A DNA stretch of 64,000 nucleotides from Mesorhizobium sp. NFR06. GTDB lineage: Bacteria > Pseudomonadota > Alphaproteobacteria > Rhizobiales > Rhizobiaceae. Position numbers and translations under genes: made by a program. The notes beneath the pieces are model-generated. The model searched no databases, was not told the DNA's origin, and saw only the letters and a program-made list of their open reading frames with translations. Positions 1 to 8,725 of this stretch are shown here, piece after piece. The stretch lies in assembly GCF_900115245.1 (NCBI RefSeq), contig NZ_FOVT01000001.1, positions 1-64,000 of the forward strand. Reading direction: 5' to 3'. Position 1 is the stretch's first letter. The number at the start of each line of letters is the position of its first letter.

Positions 1-1
1 C

Positions 2-262
2 GCCGATCCGGCGGCGCTGGCCGAGATCCTGTGCCTCCAGGAAGAGCGCGTCGTCGCTCGCGACAACACAGTCGCCTTCGCGCGGCTCAGATTGCAGCTG
101 CCGCAAAGTCCGATCCGACATCACTTCGTCAAAGCCACGGTCAAGATCAGGCAATATCCTGATGGCACGTTCGCAATCTTCCACGGGCCGCGTCGCATTG
201 CGGCATATAGCTCCGATGGCACCCCAATCCAGAACTGCCGTCAAATCGGCAGAGCTGCGTGA
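2..262 (+). CDS. IS transposase (ISNCY-like), C-terminal part, cut by window edge
   Basis: An open frame runs in from the left edge and ends with TGA at 260-262, giving 86 residues. The sequence contains LCLQEERVVARDNTV and, later, YPDGTFAIFHGPRRIAAY, which I recognise as the C-terminal beta-rich tail of the large integrase-type transposases usually filed under ISNCY. The catalytic DDE core lies outside the window, so whether the element is intact cannot be judged. The AT-richer stretch after the stop, to about 320, probably holds the right end of the element. No gene other than this tail is visible up to the next stop at 365. Family assignment is from memory of the tail motif. Confidence 0.6.
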   Translation, partial: ADPAALAEILCLQEERVVARDNTVAFARLRLQLPQSPIRHHFVKATVKIRQYPDGTFAIFHGPRRIAAYSSDGTPIQNCRQIGRAA

Positions 263-364
263 ACCGCTTCGACGCAAACTGAAGCGGACAAATGATGTGC
301 TACCAAACCGGACAACTTGATTAGCTACCGACACACCTCAAGCCGTGCGACGCTCTGTCCCCGA

Positions 365-1012
365 TCAGGGCAGCGTGAACCACACCGGCAGCATCCCCGA
401 CTGCTGGGCGCCGTCGATCAGCTCGAAAGCCGGCAGGGCCACCAGGAAAACCAGCCCGTCGAGCAGCGTGCTCAACAAGAGACGCGGCCTGAAGCTGCCG
501 GTGTCGCCCTCCTGGTAGAGCGTCAGATTGGGAAAGAAGCGCGGCACCTTTGCGAGATAGGCCTGGTAAGGCGCGCCGAGTGCTTCCTTCAGGTAGCGCT
601 CCTCGCGCAGGATGACGATGTGGAAGGCGCCGGCGCACAGCAGCGCGAAGAGAATGATGCCTGAAAACGAGCCGATCTGCGCGCCGACGCCGGCGGCAGC
701 CACGGTGGAGAATAGATAAAGCGGGTTGCGAGTGATCGAATAAGGCCCGCCGGTGACCACTTCGGAGGATTTGCGCCCGCCGATATAAAGCGTCGACCAC
801 AATCGCCCGACCACGCCGAGAAAGATCAAAAGCACGCCGAACATCTCGATCGACTCGTGCATGGGCGTGTCCGGCGGAAAGGAAGACTGGCCGAACAGAA
901 GCGCGGCAAACAGCACCACGATCAGCACGGCCAGCACGATCCGGCGCATCTGCTGGTAGCCGCCAAGACCTTCCGTTTGCCCGGCAGGCGGAGACTTCAC
1001 TTCATCGGTCAT
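365..1012 (-). CDS. isoprenylcysteine carboxyl methyltransferase (ICMT/PEMT) family membrane protein
   Basis: A 215-residue polytopic membrane protein. Hydrophobic segments lie near residues 25-42, 55-72, 102-135 and 180-200. The hallmark motif GPYSITRNPLYL (about residue 90) followed by a short helix and REERYL (about 137) is the SAM-binding signature of the ICMT/phospholipid methyltransferase superfamily, so it probably methylates a lipid or an isoprenoid-type substrate in the inner membrane; the substrate is unknown. I start at the ATG at 1010-1012; an in-frame GTG lies directly before it. No clear ribosome site is visible. It follows infC on the same strand but is separated from it by a terminator and three direct repeats, so it is likely expressed on its own. 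Confidence 0.8.
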   Translation of the reverse strand: MTDEVKSPPAGQTEGLGGYQQMRRIVLAVLIVVLFAALLFGQSSFPPDTPMHESIEMFGVLLIFLGVVGRLWSTLYIGGRKSSEVVTGGPYSITRNPLYLFSTVAAAGVGAQIGSFSGIILFALLCAGAFHIVILREERYLKEALGAPYQAYLAKVPRFFPNLTLYQEGDTGSFRPRLLLSTLLDGLVFLVALPAFELIDGAQQSGMLPVWFTLP

Positions 1013-1022
1013 CACGAAAACC

Positions 1023-1097
1023 CGATCGTCGATTTGCTCGCGACCGAGGAACTCGATCGTCGGTTTGTCGCGATCGGCAAAGCCGATCGTCGATTTG
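1023..1097. repeat. three direct repeats, period about 30-31 bp
   Basis: The 14-mer CGATCGTCGATTTG occurs at 1023-1036 and 1084-1097, and a one-base variant (CGATCGTCGGTTTG) at 1054-1067. Spacing is 31 and 30 bp, close to three helical turns, so all copies face the same side of the DNA. A partial fourth copy (CGATCGTCGG) lies inside the infC terminator at 1127-1136. The array sits directly upstream of the methyltransferase start at 1012, where tandem operator sites or a transcription start would be expected. Confidence 0.6.
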
Positions 1098-1109
1098 GGC
1101 GATCGGATA

Positions 1110-1142
1110 GAAAACAGGCGCCCCGCCGATCGTCGGGACGCC
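1110..1142 (-). terminator. intrinsic terminator of infC
   Basis: Read on the minus strand, an imperfect inverted repeat at 1142-1117 (arms GGCG and CCCG pairing with CGGG and CGCC around a central CGATCG palindrome, two mismatches) is followed by TGTTTTC. It lies 23 bp past the infC stop codon. Confidence 0.6.
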
Positions 1143-1165
1143 TTGCACGATGATTTTGGCGGTAT

Positions 1166-1702
1166 TTAGCGCGGCGCCAGAACCATCATCATCTGGCGGC
1201 CTTCGAGCTTGGGCTCGGCCTCGACCTTGGCGATGGTCGCCACTTCCTCGCGCACCTTGTTCAAAAGCTGCATGCCGAGTTCCATATGCGCCATCTCGCG
1301 GCCGCGGAAGCGCAGCGTCAGCTTGACCTTGTCGCCTTCCTCGAAGAAGCGCCGCACGGCCTTCATCTTGGTCTCGTAGTCATGGCTGTCGATGTTCGGG
1401 CGCATCTTGATCTCCTTGATCTCGATGACCTTCTGGTTCTTGCGCGCTTCGGCCGCCTTCTTCTGGTTGGCGTATTTCAGCTTGCCGAGATCGAGGATTT
1501 TCACGACGGGGGGCACCGCATTGGGCGATATCTCGACGAGGTCGAGTCCGGCCTCTTCGGCGAGCAGCAATGCGTCGTTTATGGAAACATCGCCGCGGTT
1601 CTGGCCTTCGGCGTCGATGAGCTGGACCCGGGGAACCCGGATGTCTCGGTTGGAGCGCGGCCCGTCCTTGGTGGGTGCCGCTGCTTTGAAAGGTCTGCGA
1701 AT
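1166..1702 (-). CDS. infC: translation initiation factor IF-3
   Basis: A 178-residue protein with the two-domain IF-3 layout: N-terminal domain ([17 protein letters not shown], about 18-34), a lysine-rich linker ([19 protein letters not shown], about 80-98) and the C-terminal 30S-binding domain ending in [16 protein letters not shown]. It binds 30S subunits and proofreads start codons. The open frame continues upstream to an ATG at 1798, but the conserved protein begins at an ATT codon (1702-1700) preceded by GAGGAG nine bases upstream; this fits the AUU start known for infC in other bacteria, so I chose ATT. The rpmI-rplT genes that often follow infC are not next to it here. Confidence 0.93.
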   Translation of the reverse strand: MRRPFKAAAPTKDGPRSNRDIRVPRVQLIDAEGQNRGDVSINDALLLAEEAGLDLVEISPNAVPPVVKILDLGKLKYANQKKAAEARKNQKVIEIKEIKMRPNIDSHDYETKMKAVRRFFEEGDKVKLTLRFRGREMAHMELGMQLLNKVREEVATIAKVEAEPKLEGRQMMMVLAPR

Positions 1703-1717
1703 GGTCGTGGTCTCCTC
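1700..1717 (-). promoter_or_regulatory. infC: AUU start codon and ribosome binding site of infC
   Basis: On the minus strand GAGGAG (1717-1712) is followed after nine bases by ATT (1702-1700) and codons for Arg-Arg-Pro-Phe-Lys. No ATG or GTG lies at the start of the conserved region. In E. coli the AUU start makes infC translation sensitive to the IF-3 level (autogenous repression); the same logic is inferred here. Confidence 0.75.
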
Positions 1718-1917
1718 GGCCGTTTCGTTCAGGGTTTCTGTAGAGTCAAACAGGTGGACGCGCCTATGTGGTGAGCGCGCGGCCGGAGTCAATAGCATAG
1801 CCGCGCTGCAAAATCACCTGCTGCCTGGCAATTGTCTGCACCAAGCAAAGAAATGCCGCGAGCACTTTTCGTTGAACCATGGCCTGTGCCAAAAGACCGG
1901 GCGGAAGGGACAGGATC

Positions 1918-2688
1918 ATGGCCACCAGCGCTCCGGTTTTCATCGATGTGGATGGGTCGAGCATCGCCGTCAGGCAATCGGCCGGCACAACGCCCGGCTT
2001 AGTCTGGCTCGGCGGCTACAAGTCCGACATGCTGGGCGCGAAGGCTGAGGCCCTCGCCGCCTGGGCCGGCGGCGAGGGCCGCGCCTATCTGCGCCACGAC
2101 TATTCCGGCCATGGCGAGTCGGGCGGCGAATTCGCCGACGGCACCATCTCGAAATGGCTTGCGCAGAGCCTCGCCGTCTTTCGGCGTTTCAGCCAGGGCA
2201 AGCAGATCCTGGTCGGTTCCTCGATGGGAGCGTGGATTGCGCTGCGCATGGCGCAGGAGCTGCGCAAGGCCGGCGAGGATCGCGTCGCCGGCCTGGTGCT
2301 GCTGGCGCCGGCGCCCGATTTCACCGTCGAACTGATCGAGCCGGTGCTGACTGACGCGCAGCGGCGCGATCTCAAGGAAAAAGGCTTCTTCGCCGAGCCG
2401 TCCGATTACGCGGACGAGCCTTATGTCTACACGCGCGCGCTGATCGAGGACGGCCGCGTCAACCGGGTGATGACCGGGCCGATCGATACCCATTGTCCGG
2501 TGCACATCCTGCAGGGCCTGGCCGACCCCGACGTGCCGTCCGGCCATGCGTTGAAGCTGGCCGCGATGCTGCCGGTCGACGACGTGACGCTGTCGCTGAT
2601 TCCCGACGGAGACCATCGCCTGTCCCGTCCCGAGGATCTCGACATGCTGAAGCGAACCGTGGGCGACATGGTCAGGCGGGCCGCCTGA
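1918..2688 (+). CDS. alpha/beta hydrolase, ABHD10-like
   Basis: A 256-residue alpha/beta hydrolase. The nucleophile elbow GSSMGAW is at about residues 100-106 (Ser 102), an acid is likely in GLADPDVPS (about 199-207), and the catalytic His in DGDHRLSRPED near the C-terminus. The N-terminal stretch WLGGYKSDMLGAKA and RHDYSGHGESGGEF resemble the ABHD10 family of serine esterases/thioesterases; the substrate is unknown. An upstream ATG at 1879 is in frame, but the ATG at 1918 is preceded by AGGGACAGG and begins the conserved part. The stop is two bases from the start of the BenE-type gene, so the two are probably co-transcribed. Confidence 0.85.
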   Translation: MATSAPVFIDVDGSSIAVRQSAGTTPGLVWLGGYKSDMLGAKAEALAAWAGGEGRAYLRHDYSGHGESGGEFADGTISKWLAQSLAVFRRFSQGKQILVGSSMGAWIALRMAQELRKAGEDRVAGLVLLAPAPDFTVELIEPVLTDAQRRDLKEKGFFAEPSDYADEPYVYTRALIEDGRVNRVMTGPIDTHCPVHILQGLADPDVPSGHALKLAAMLPVDDVTLSLIPDGDHRLSRPEDLDMLKRTVGDMVRRAA

Positions 2689-2690
2689 GA

Positions 2691-3833
2691 ATGCGCGTCT
2701 CGATCCCGATATCCGCCTTCGTCGCGGCGATCGTCGGCTTCGGCGGCACGCTTGCCATCGTCATTGCCGCCGCCAAGGCGGTCGGCGCGACGCAGATCGA
2801 GACGGCAAGCGGCGTGACCGCGATCTGCATGGCCATGGCGATCGAATGCCTGTGGCTGTCCTGGCGCACGAAGAAGCCGGTCATCACCGCCTGGTCGACG
2901 CCTGGTCTGGCGCTGGTCGCGGCCTCCAGCGGCTTTACGATGCCGCAGGCGGTTGGCGCCTTCATCGTCACCGGCATCCTGCTCATTGCCACCGGCCTGT
3001 TCGGACCGCTGACCCGGCTGATCGCAAAGATCCCGGCCTCGGTCGCGTCCGGGATGCTGGCCGGCATCCTGGTCAGCTTCGCCGTGAACGCGGTGAAGGC
3101 CATTCCGTCCGATCCCTGGCTGATCTTGCCGCTGATCGGCGCCTTCTTCGCCATCCGGCTGTTCAATCCGGCGCTTTCGGTGCTGGTCGTCCTGATCGGC
3201 GGCGGGCTTGCCGCCTTCCTCACCGGTCGCGTCGGCGGCCTGCCGGCGCCGGAGCTGTCTTCGCTCACCTTGATCATGCCGCAGTTCACCGCCTCGGCGA
3301 TCGTCGGCCTGGCCTTGCCTCTCTATCTCGTCACCATGGCCTCGCAGAACCTCTCCGGTCTCGCCGTGCTGCGCGCCGCCGGCTACCATCCGGACCCCGG
3401 TCCGCTCATCGGCGTCACCGGCCTGTTTTCGCTGCTTTCGGCCCCGTTCGGCGCCGCGACAACCAACCTGGCGGCGATCTCGGCCGCGATCTGCACCGGC
3501 CCCGATGTCCATCCCGACCCGGCCGAGCGCTGGAAGACCGGGCCATTCTATGCGCTCGCCTATCTGATCTTCGCCATCTTCGGCGCCTCGCTGGTGGCGA
3601 TCTTCGCCGTCCTGCCGCAGAGCCTGATCGTGCTGGTCGCCGGGCTGGCGCTGACGGCGCCTTTGGCCAACGCGCTGTCGATCGCGCTCAAGGACGAGGC
3701 CGAACGCATGCCGGCCACCGTCACCTTCGCCGTGACGGCTTCGGGGCTTACGCTCTTCGGCGTCGGCGCCGCGTTTTGGGGCCTTGTCGCCGGGATGGCG
3801 GTTCTTTTCCTGGAAAAGCTCAAAAAGCGATAA
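2691..3833 (+). CDS. BenE family benzoate/H+ symporter-like transporter
   Basis: A 380-residue, very hydrophobic protein with about 10-12 membrane segments from the first residues to the C-terminus. TGVTGLFSLLSAPFGAATTNLAAISAAICTGPD-type sequence (about 238-270) is the characteristic BenE region. Family members import benzoate with protons, but no aromatic catabolism genes are near, so the real substrate is open. The start ATG at 2691 follows the hydrolase stop by two bases, with the end of that gene supplying the ribosome site. Longer upstream extensions of the frame run through the hydrolase and were rejected. Confidence 0.85.
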   Translation: MRVSIPISAFVAAIVGFGGTLAIVIAAAKAVGATQIETASGVTAICMAMAIECLWLSWRTKKPVITAWSTPGLALVAASSGFTMPQAVGAFIVTGILLIATGLFGPLTRLIAKIPASVASGMLAGILVSFAVNAVKAIPSDPWLILPLIGAFFAIRLFNPALSVLVVLIGGGLAAFLTGRVGGLPAPELSSLTLIMPQFTASAIVGLALPLYLVTMASQNLSGLAVLRAAGYHPDPGPLIGVTGLFSLLSAPFGAATTNLAAISAAICTGPDVHPDPAERWKTGPFYALAYLIFAIFGASLVAIFAVLPQSLIVLVAGLALTAPLANALSIALKDEAERMPATVTFAVTASGLTLFGVGAAFWGLVAGMAVLFLEKLKKR

Positions 3834-3949
3834 TCATTTCAGACGCTTCGCCGGTTTTGGCCGGACTTGCCTTGAATCGCCGATTTCGCCTTCCCATTTC
3901 GATTCCACGCAGCCGGTTTGGCTGTCTCCAATGGAAGGATTGGGAGAAA

Positions 3950-4429
3950 ATGAACACAAGTGCATTGATCCGTCCGGCCTGGACGCCGGCCACAATCGCG
4001 CTGATGGTCATCGGCTTCATGGTGTTCTGGCCGCTCGGCCTCGCCATGCTCGCCTACATCATCTGGGGCGACCGGCTCGAGGGCTTCAAGCGCGACGTCA
4101 ACCGCGCCACCGATGGTATCTTCGCCGGCTGCCGCCGCGGCTCGGACAAGGCCGCCCGCTGGGGCCACGGCTCGGCCCGCACCGGCAACGTCGCTTTCGA
4201 CGACTGGCGCGAGAAGGAACTCGAGCGCCTCGCCGAAGAGCGCCGCAAGCTCGACGAGATGCTGACCGAGTTCGACGACTACGCCCGTGAGCTGCGCCGC
4301 GCCAAGGATCAGGAAGAGTTCGACCGCTTCATGGCAAATCGCAACAAGTCGACCGCGCCGACCACCTCCGGCTCGACCGACAAGCCCGCGCCGAAGCGCG
4401 GCAAGGGCTCGAATCTTCTCGACGACTGA
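3950..4429 (+). CDS. DUF2852 domain membrane-anchored protein
   Basis: A 159-residue protein with one N-terminal hydrophobic segment (about 12-37, TPATIALMVIGFMVFWPLG) followed by a charged, probably coiled-coil stretch (about 85-130, REKELERLAEERRKLDEML) and a low-complexity lysine-rich tail. This is the layout of DUF2852 proteins of rhizobia, whose function is unknown. The ATG at 3950 is preceded by TTGGGAGAAA. The 116 bp before it hold no other gene. A terminator follows directly. Confidence 0.8.
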   Translation: MNTSALIRPAWTPATIALMVIGFMVFWPLGLAMLAYIIWGDRLEGFKRDVNRATDGIFAGCRRGSDKAARWGHGSARTGNVAFDDWREKELERLAEERRKLDEMLTEFDDYARELRRAKDQEEFDRFMANRNKSTAPTTSGSTDKPAPKRGKGSNLLDD

Positions 4430-4459
4430 GACCGCGCGACAGGTCTCGGCACGATGTGC

Positions 4460-4492
4460 GGCGTCGCGTCCAGCGACGCCGTTTCTTTTTTG
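4460..4492 (+). terminator. intrinsic terminator after the DUF2852 gene
   Basis: GGCGTCGC and GCGACGCC form a perfect 8-bp stem around a five-base loop (4460-4480), followed by a T-rich run GTTTCTTTTTTG. Confidence 0.85.
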
Positions 4493-4549
4493 TTCTCTCT
4501 GTGACTTCCCTCCACTGGTCGTTTTTCTCGAATCGCGTATCGTCCAGCC

Positions 4550-5308
4550 ATGACCCTCGGCTTCTTTCGCAATCTGACCAAGCCAAAGCCCACGCCTGTC
4601 GTGGAGCGTGAACATTGCGTCGCCGGCCGCACGCTGCCGCTGAAAATCGTCGAAAGCGTGAGGGCCAGGCGGCTCACGCTGCGCATCGATTCCGGCGGCC
4701 AGGGCCTGCGGGTAACCGTGCCGCCGGGCCTGCGCCGCGGCGAGGTGGAGAAGTTCCTCGACCGCCACCAGGACTGGCTGGAGCAGCGCCTGGCCAAGGT
4801 GCCGACGAGGCCGCAGGTGCGGCCCGGCATAAAAGTTCCCATCCGGGGCGTGCCGCACCGCATCGTCCACGAGCCTTCGAAGCGCGGCACCGTCACCGTC
4901 TCGCGCGACGAGCGCGGCCCGCTCCTGGTCGTCCATGGCGAGCGCATCCACCTGCCGCGCCGCATCGCCGATTACCTCAAGCGCGAGGCCAAGAAGGAGA
5001 TCGAGAAGCTGGTGGTCAAGCACACCGAGGCGATCGGCAAGCGCGCCAAGGCGATAAGGTATAAGGATACCTCCAGCCGCTGGGGGTCATGCACCTCGGA
5101 GGGCAATCTCTCCTTCTCGTGGCGCATCATGATGGCGCCGCCGCCGGTGATCAATTACCTGGTGGCGCATGAGGTCGCGCATCTGAAGGAGATGAACCAC
5201 GGCCCGAAATTCTGGAAGCTGTGCGAAAAGCTTTGTCCCGACACCGACCGCTGCAAGGACTGGCTGAAGCGCAACGGCGGCGCGCTGCAGGCGATCGTGT
5301 TCGAGTAG
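4550..5308 (+). CDS. YgjP/SprT-like zinc metallopeptidase (DUF45, M48 family)
   Basis: A 252-residue soluble protein. The zinc motif HEVAHLKEMNHGPKFW (about 207-222) supplies HExxH plus a downstream His, and SSRWGSCTSEGNLSFSWR (about 175-192) is the conserved block that precedes it in the YgjP family. Family members are called metal-dependent hydrolases or WLM/SprT-like peptidases; the cellular target is not known. ATG at 4550 is the first start after the upstream terminator, so the gene is likely monocistronic. Confidence 0.87.
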   Translation: MTLGFFRNLTKPKPTPVVEREHCVAGRTLPLKIVESVRARRLTLRIDSGGQGLRVTVPPGLRRGEVEKFLDRHQDWLEQRLAKVPTRPQVRPGIKVPIRGVPHRIVHEPSKRGTVTVSRDERGPLLVVHGERIHLPRRIADYLKREAKKEIEKLVVKHTEAIGKRAKAIRYKDTSSRWGSCTSEGNLSFSWRIMMAPPPVINYLVAHEVAHLKEMNHGPKFWKLCEKLCPDTDRCKDWLKRNGGALQAIVFE

Positions 5309-5384
5309 GCGGAGGTGTTGCGCGATTGCGGCTAGCCACCGCTAGCCCGTCGACGCTGGAGATTGGCCGAGCCACCTCGGCGTC

Positions 5385-5434
5385 GTCATCCTAGGGTCTG
5401 CGCTCCGCTGCGCGTCGCTCCGCCCTAGGATGAC
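5385..5434. repeat. 50-bp palindromic repeat, copy 1
   Basis: GTCATCCTAGGG at the left end is the exact reverse complement of CCCTAGGATGAC at the right end, with a GC-rich centre containing CGCTCCGCTGCGCGTCGCTCC. A related copy lies at 25965-26019 in the opposite orientation; both have GGAGATTGGCCGA (or its complement) about 20-30 bp to one side. The repeat is in the 3' region between the metallopeptidase and a convergent small gene. Confidence 0.8.
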
Positions 5435-5467
5435 GAAATTACGGTCGCCTCGTATCACGAACACCGC

Positions 5468-5686
5468 TCAATCATCATTCGCGGCGTTGAGCTCCTCCGG
5501 TTTCAACCCCTCGCCGCCATGATGCGGCCAGGGTAGAAAATTCCGGTCAAAGGCATCGCTGCCGAAATACTCCAGCGCCCTGTGCGCTTCCGCCCCGTTG
5601 AAGGCGGCCTTGTCCATCAGATGCGCGATCACCTCGCGCGCCTGCGCGATCTTCTGCCTGAGTTCGACGACGGTCTGGTCGGCCAT
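5468..5686 (-). CDS. small conserved hypothetical protein
   Basis: A 72-residue acidic, soluble frame (MADQTVVELRQKIAQAREVI...). The N-terminal half looks helical and the centre carries EYFGSDAFDRNFLPWPHH. I do not recognise a domain. GGGAGAACAGC just before the ATG gives a plausible ribosome site on the minus strand. It lies convergent to the metallopeptidase and divergent from trpF. It is short, but codon use fits the genome and there is no competing frame. Confidence 0.6.
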   Translation of the reverse strand: MADQTVVELRQKIAQAREVIAHLMDKAAFNGAEAHRALEYFGSDAFDRNFLPWPHHGGEGLKPEELNAANDD

Positions 5687-5790
5687 GCTGTTCTCCCGCC
5701 CTAATCTTTTATGAACGTAGCGCTTCCCATGCTCATGGCAACAGCATGCTTTTTCTCGACTCTTCGGCCGTTTCGTGCCAAGCCCGCGCC

Positions 5791-6450
5791 ATGACGCTCG
5801 ACATCAAGATCTGCGGATTGAAGACCGACGCCGCGATGGCCGCCGCCCTTGCCGGTGGCGCCAGCCATGTCGGCTTTATCTTCTTTGCCAAAAGCCCGCG
5901 CTATGTCGAGCCGGCCGGAGCCGGCCGATTGCGCCAGGCGGCAGCCGGCAAGGCCAAGGCCGTGGCCGTGACGGTCGACGCCGATGATGCGTTTCTGGGC
6001 GAAATCGTTGCCGGCATGCAGCCGGATATGCTGCAATTGCATGGGTCGGAAACGCCTGAGCGCGTGGCGGAGATCAAGGCGCGCTACGGCCTGCCGGTCA
6101 TGAAGGCGCTGCCGATCAGCGAAGCGGCGGATCTCGATCGCATGAAACCCTTCGTCGGCGTCGCCGATCGCTTCCTTCTGGATTCCAAGCCGCCCAAGGG
6201 ATCGCAATTGCCCGGCGGCAACGGCGTCGCCTTCGACTGGCGCATCCTTGCCGGCCTTGACGCCGGCGTCGATTACATGCTTTCCGGTGGGCTCAATGCC
6301 GTCAATATCGGCGATGCCTTGAGACTGGCCAATCCGCCCGGAATAGACGTTTCGTCGGGGGTGGAGAGTGCTCCGGGCGTCAAGGATCCGGCGCTGATCG
6401 AGCAGTTTTTCCGGGCCGTCAGGGCCGCGCGCGACGACCGCGCCGCCTGA
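5791..6450 (+). CDS. trpF: phosphoribosylanthranilate isomerase
   Basis: A 219-residue TIM-barrel enzyme of tryptophan synthesis that converts N-(5-phosphoribosyl)anthranilate to CdRP. The catalytic Cys is in DIKICGLKT (about residues 4-12) and the general acid Asp lies in AVTVDADD (about 70). QLHGSETPE and the phosphate-binding YMLSGGLNAVNI near the C-terminus are typical. The frame opens further upstream at 5746, but the family start MTLDIKICG is at 5791. It begins a run with trpB, trpA, accD and folC, the common rhizobial order. Confidence 0.95.
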   Translation: MTLDIKICGLKTDAAMAAALAGGASHVGFIFFAKSPRYVEPAGAGRLRQAAAGKAKAVAVTVDADDAFLGEIVAGMQPDMLQLHGSETPERVAEIKARYGLPVMKALPISEAADLDRMKPFVGVADRFLLDSKPPKGSQLPGGNGVAFDWRILAGLDAGVDYMLSGGLNAVNIGDALRLANPPGIDVSSGVESAPGVKDPALIEQFFRAVRAARDDRAA

Positions 6451-6466
6451 GGAGCCTTTCAAACCC

Positions 6467-6514
6467 GAGCATGTCCCGGAATAGCGGGACCGCTTTTCCG
6501 GCAAGGGCATGCTC
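6467..6514. repeat. palindromic intergenic repeat between trpF and trpB
   Basis: GAGCATG at the left and CATGCTC at the right frame an inner imperfect hairpin (CCGGAATAGCGGG ... TTTTCCGG). It occupies most of the 84-bp trpF-trpB gap and resembles, in degenerate form, the GAGCATGAT repeats listed at 9777, 32511 and 39265. Confidence 0.6.
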
Positions 6515-6534
6515 ATAAGTCAAGGAGATCGGCG

Positions 6535-7785
6535 ATGAACAAGCCGGCTATGCCCAATTCCTTCCGCACCGGCCCCGACGAGCAGGGCATGTTCGGCATT
6601 TTCGGCGGCCGTTTCGTCGCCGAGACGCTGATGCCGCTGATCCTCGACCTCGAAGAGCAGTGGAACAAGGCCAAGACCGATCCGGAGTTCAAGGCCGAGC
6701 TGCAGAACCTGTCGACCCACTATGCCGGACGGCCGTCGAAGCTCTATTTCGCCGAAGGCCTGACGAAGCATCTTCGTGAGGTTTCCTCGGCGAAAGGCCT
6801 CGGGGGCGGTGCCAAGGTCTATTTCAAGCGCGAGGACCTCAACCACACCGGCTCGCACAAGATCAACAACTGTCTTGGCCAGATCCTCCTCGCCAAGCGC
6901 ATGGGCAAGAAGCGGATCATCGCCGAGACCGGGGCCGGCCAGCACGGCGTCGCCGCCGCAACCGTAGCCGCGCGTTTCGGCTATCCATGCGTCGTCTACA
7001 TGGGCGCCACCGACGTCGCCCGCCAGAGCCCCAACGTCTTTCGCATGAAGCTGCTGGGCGCAGAGGTGCGGCCGGTCACCGCCGGCCACGGCACGCTGAA
7101 GGACGCCATGAACGAAGCCCTGCGTGATTGGGTCACCAACGTCGAGGATACCTATTACCTGATCGGCACCGCCGCCGGACCGCACCCCTATCCGGAGCTG
7201 GTGCGCGACTTTCAGTCGGTGATCGGCACGGAAGCGCGCGCCCAGATGCTGGAGCAGGAAGGCCGCCTGCCCGACGTCATCATCGCCGCGGTCGGCGGCG
7301 GCTCCAACGCCATCGGCCTCTTCCATCCCTTCCTCGACGACAGCCAGGTCCGCATCATCGGCATCGAGGCCGGCGGGCGTGGCCTTGACGGCGTCGAGCA
7401 CTGCGCCTCGATGAACGCCGGCAAGCCGGGCGTGCTGCATGGCAACCGCACCTATCTGTTGCAGAACGCCGACGGCCAGATCCTCGACGGCCATTCGATC
7501 TCGGCCGGCCTCGATTATCCGGGCGTCGGCCCCGAGCATTCCTGGCTGCGCGATTCGGGCCGCGTCGAATATGTGCCGATCCTCGACGACGAGGCGCTGG
7601 AGGCCTTCCAGCTCACCACCCGTGTCGAAGGCATCATTCCGGCGCTGGAATCCGCGCACGCCATCGCCCATGCGATGAAGATCGCGCCTTCGATGGACAA
7701 GGACCAGATCGTCATCGTCAATTTGTCCGGCCGCGGCGACAAGGACGTGCACACGGTGGCCAAGATGCTGGGCATGGAGATCTGA
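6535..7785 (+). CDS. trpB: tryptophan synthase beta chain
   Basis: A 416-residue PLP enzyme that joins indole and serine. The PLP lysine is Lys109 in [10 protein letters not shown], and the phosphate-binding loop is GGGSNAIG (about 255). The N-terminal [16 protein letters not shown] block is typical. ATG at 6535 is preceded by AAGGAGATCGGCG. The stop is two bases before trpA, as expected for partners of one alpha2-beta2 complex. Confidence 0.97.
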   Translation: MNKPAMPNSFRTGPDEQGMFGIFGGRFVAETLMPLILDLEEQWNKAKTDPEFKAELQNLSTHYAGRPSKLYFAEGLTKHLREVSSAKGLGGGAKVYFKREDLNHTGSHKINNCLGQILLAKRMGKKRIIAETGAGQHGVAAATVAARFGYPCVVYMGATDVARQSPNVFRMKLLGAEVRPVTAGHGTLKDAMNEALRDWVTNVEDTYYLIGTAAGPHPYPELVRDFQSVIGTEARAQMLEQEGRLPDVIIAAVGGGSNAIGLFHPFLDDSQVRIIGIEAGGRGLDGVEHCASMNAGKPGVLHGNRTYLLQNADGQILDGHSISAGLDYPGVGPEHSWLRDSGRVEYVPILDDEALEAFQLTTRVEGIIPALESAHAIAHAMKIAPSMDKDQIVIVNLSGRGDKDVHTVAKMLGMEI

Positions 7786-7787
7786 CA

Positions 7788-8627
7788 ATGACGACCCGCA
7801 TCGACCGCCGCATGGCGAAGCTGAAGTCCGAGGGCCGCCCGGCCCTGGTCACCTATATCATGGGCGGCGACCCGGACTACGACACCGCTTTGTCCATCAT
7901 GAAGGGGCTGCCGATCGCAGGCTCCGACATCATCGAGCTAGGCATGCCGTTCTCCGACCCGATGGCCGACGGTCCGGCCATCCAGGCAGCGGGCCTCAGG
8001 GCGCTGAAAGGCGGCCAGACGCTGGCCAGGACACTGAAGATGGCGTCCGAATTCCGCGCAAGCGACGACGAGACGCCGATCGTGCTGATGGGCTACTACA
8101 ATCCGATCTACATCTACGGCGTCGACCGTTTCCTCGCCGACGCAAAGGCAAGCGGTATCGACGGGCTGATCGTCGTCGACCTGCCGCCGGAGATGGATGA
8201 GGAGCTTTGCATTCCGGCGCTGAATGCCGGCGTCAATTTCATCCGCCTGGCGACGCCGACCACCGACGACAAGCGCCTGCCCAAGGTTTTGGAAAACACC
8301 TCCGGCTTCGTCTACTACGTCTCGATGACCGGCATCACCGGCTCGGCGCTTGCCGACACCGCCAAGGTCTCGGCGGCGGTCAGGCGCATCAAGGGCCATA
8401 CCGCGCTGCCGGTTTGCGTCGGCTTCGGCGTCAAGACCGCCGAGCAGGCGCGTGTCATCGGCGCCTCGGCCGACGGTGTCGTGGTCGGCACGGCGATCGT
8501 CAACGCGATCGCCAATGTGCTGGGGCCCAAGGGCGAGAAGACCGCCGATCCGGCCGAAGCGGTTGCCACCTTGGTCAGCGGCCTTGCGCAGGGCGTCCGC
8601 TCGGCCCGCCTTGCTGCCACCGAATAG
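7788..8627 (+). CDS. trpA: tryptophan synthase alpha chain
   Basis: A 279-residue TIM barrel that cleaves indole-3-glycerol phosphate to indole, which is channelled to TrpB. The catalytic pair is visible as Glu50 in [10 protein letters not shown] and Asp61 in [19 protein letters not shown] and the [10 protein letters not shown] phosphate site follow. The start overlaps the trpB ribosome context closely (two-base gap). Confidence 0.97.
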   Translation: MTTRIDRRMAKLKSEGRPALVTYIMGGDPDYDTALSIMKGLPIAGSDIIELGMPFSDPMADGPAIQAAGLRALKGGQTLARTLKMASEFRASDDETPIVLMGYYNPIYIYGVDRFLADAKASGIDGLIVVDLPPEMDEELCIPALNAGVNFIRLATPTTDDKRLPKVLENTSGFVYYVSMTGITGSALADTAKVSAAVRRIKGHTALPVCVGFGVKTAEQARVIGASADGVVVGTAIVNAIANVLGPKGEKTADPAEAVATLVSGLAQGVRSARLAATE

Positions 8628-8647
8628 TCTGACTATTTGTGCTCGAA

Positions 8648-8690
8648 CAATTCCAGCCGGAAAAACCGCCACACACTTTTCCTGGAATTG
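8648..8690. repeat. palindromic intergenic repeat between trpA and accD
   Basis: CAATTCCAG (8648-8656) and CTGGAATTG (8682-8690) are exact inverted copies around a GGAAAAACCGCCACACACTTTTCC centre that itself can fold. The same CAATTCCAGGAAAAGTGTG design recurs at 34867. Confidence 0.75.
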
Positions 8691-8725
8691 CGCGAAGCCT
8701 ATCTTCCGGGACAGGAGCCGAAGCC

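Noticed and set aside
2..320. A complete insertion sequence at the left edge
   Set aside because: Only the transposase tail is inside the window; the other end and any target duplication cannot be seen.
1023..1097. Possible CRISPR-like array
   Set aside because: Only three 14-bp repeats, spacers share sequence (GCGATCGG), and no cas genes are present.
8628..8725. Terminator after trpA
   Set aside because: The inverted repeat at 8648-8690 is not followed by a T run in either direction and belongs to a dispersed repeat family.
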